Source: Brevundimonas sp. EYE_349 (GTDB lineage: Bacteria; Pseudomonadota; Alphaproteobacteria; Caulobacterales; Caulobacteraceae). From it: a stretch of DNA of 64,000 nt. The translations under genes and the position numbers were made by a program. The stretch covers positions 450,419-514,418 of the forward strand of contig NZ_JAHXPB010000002.1 of NCBI RefSeq assembly GCF_023147505.1, in the 5' to 3' direction. Below the pieces are notes generated by a model. The model worked only from the letters and a program-made list of their open reading frames with translations, searched no databases and had not been told where the DNA came from. Of this stretch, positions 63,144 to 64,000 are shown one piece after another; within the stretch, counting starts at the first letter, position 1; each line of letters opens with the position of its first letter.

Positions 63144-63740
63144 ATGGCTGAGACGACCAGCGTTCTCGGACGTCCAAGGAGTTTTGATGAAGACTCTGCG
63201 CTCGAGCGCTCAATGCTCCTGTTTTGGCAGGTAGGGTATGACGGCGCATCTGTGCGAGATCTTGGAGCGGTCATGGGCGTGGGCCAAACCAGCCTCTACT
63301 CGGCCTTCGGTGACAAGGCTTCGCTCTACCTGGCTGCCATTAAGCGCTTCGAGATCACCCATGGCGTCTTGAACATGAGCCGAGTTGAAGCATCGACCTC
63401 CTTGTCAGCCGCTATCACCGTCCTCCTCGAAGATGCAATCTCGAGGTATACGGCCCCTCGGCGCCCACTCGGCTGTATGATCTTAAGCGGCCGAGTCTGC
63501 GACAAGCCTAGTCAACGAAAGCTGCTCCTGAAGCTGCGAGAACGCCGGAGTCGACAAGGCACTGCGATCTCTCATGCGATGAGAGGTTTCTCCGACATCA
63601 CGGATCCCACTTTCCTCAGCCAGTATCTACTATCGCATTTGATCGGCTTATCGACGCTAGCCTGCGACGGCGTGCCTGCATCAATTCTTCGAAAATCAGT
63701 CCCACTGGTAACGGCCGGTGCATTGGCGGCGACGCGTTGA
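63144..63740 (+). CDS. TetR-family transcriptional regulator
   Basis: 198 residues. The HTH spans about 9-55 (LGRPRSFDEDSALERSMLLF, GASVRDLGAVMGVGQTSLYS, AFGDKASLYLAAIKRFE). The C-terminal ligand domain shows AISRYTAPRRPLGCMILSGR, as in the YcdC/AcrR-like group. Codon use is less GC-biased than in the neighbouring genes, which hints at a separate origin. The 256 bases before it (62888-63143), behind the truncated receptor, hold no recognisable gene. Its target is unknown. Confidence 0.9.
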   Translation: MAETTSVLGRPRSFDEDSALERSMLLFWQVGYDGASVRDLGAVMGVGQTSLYSAFGDKASLYLAAIKRFEITHGVLNMSRVEASTSLSAAITVLLEDAISRYTAPRRPLGCMILSGRVCDKPSQRKLLLKLRERRSRQGTAISHAMRGFSDITDPTFLSQYLLSHLIGLSTLACDGVPASILRKSVPLVTAGALAATR

Positions 63741-63954
63741 TTGGGGGCGGATGCGCCAAGCGACTGAATCAGAACGACGTACGGTCTGGTGACGCCCAGA
63801 CCACCGAGACTTCAACCTCGCCAATCCCGAACCGGTCGAGAGTGCATACTCATAGGACAAGTTCCGAAATGCGCCGATACCGTTGAAAAAGTCGGCAATT
63901 GCCACGGGCTTCAGGGGCTGATTCACTCTGGTCATTGAGACCGGAGGCAGCGTG

Positions 63955-64000
63955 ATGATGGGCGAGCGGCGGGTCGATCAGGCGGCCCTGTTCTATACTT
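63955..64000 (+). mobile_element. IS1182-like transposase, first codons only
   Basis: GGAGG at 63943-63947 is followed by ATG ATG and the peptide MMGERRVDQAALFYT, which matches the start of IS1182-family (DDE) transposases. The gene runs off the window. The stretch 63741-63954 between the TetR gene and this start contains no gene I can support; part of it is probably the left end of the insertion sequence. Confidence 0.6.

Overview
The window is GC-rich and alphaproteobacterial. TonB-dependent receptors with long periplasmic plugs, a nonphosphorylative L-rhamnose route, GPH-type sugar transport and the general protein style point to Caulobacterales, most likely Brevundimonas or a close relative. 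That assignment is inference from gene content and protein style.

Region 1 (1-21.4 kb) is a carbohydrate utilisation locus for rhamnogalacturonan-I type pectin. A TonB-dependent receptor (6555-9686) would import oligosaccharides. A PL26-like exolyase, a GH105 unsaturated galacturonyl hydrolase, a CE12 rhamnogalacturonan acetylesterase, a GH35 beta-galactosidase and an alpha/beta-hydrolase esterase would take them apart. A GPH-family transporter would carry products across the inner membrane. The uronate half is processed by KduI, KduD and KdgK. The rhamnose half is processed by RhaM, a lactonase, L-rhamnonate dehydratase (5' end cut by the window edge), an SDR dehydrogenase and a diketo-deoxyrhamnonate hydrolase, giving pyruvate and L-lactate.

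Region 2 (21.4-27.3 kb) is a scarred insertion zone. It opens with a 48-nt 3' fragment of tRNA-Val(GAC), an apparent integration boundary. It then holds an IS3-family element with a nonsense mutation in orfB, two remnants of different tyrosine recombinases, several unrecognised genes, and a regulator-operator-operon unit: an XRE repressor facing a 39-aa membrane peptide and a frameshifted lipoprotein across a perfect inverted repeat. The next gene (DUF411) appears to have lost its native start at the right edge.

Region 3 (27.3-60.6 kb) is dominated by metal resistance. It holds a CueR with a CopA P-type ATPase, two CopZ-like chaperones, a DUF305 protein, an SmtB-type ArsR regulator, an HAE1-type RND tripartite pump, a CsoR with a glutaredoxin-MauE fusion and an MFS transporter, two cation diffusion facilitators, a metal-independent-type KdsA, and a CopA-CopB-CopC oxidase group. 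Mixed in are metabolic genes: hppD with an Lrp regulator, an acetolactate-synthase-like enzyme with an aldehyde dehydrogenase, and PoxB. Five promoter regions carry a CueR-type architecture (TTGACM, 19-bp spacer), including those of the RND pump, the acetolactate-synthase-like/aldehyde dehydrogenase pair and the chaperone before poxB. This suggests that the copper response here includes pyruvate metabolism. A 38-bp perfect palindrome in front of one CDF gene shares its core, TGAATA-N2-TATTCA, with a site in front of a TPR-protein operon.

Region 4 (59.8-64 kb) is decaying. It holds a sigma-factor fragment with a stop codon, a frameshifted heavy-metal sensor, a TonB-dependent receptor that has lost its signal peptide, an intact TetR regulator, and the first codons of an IS1182-like transposase at the window end.
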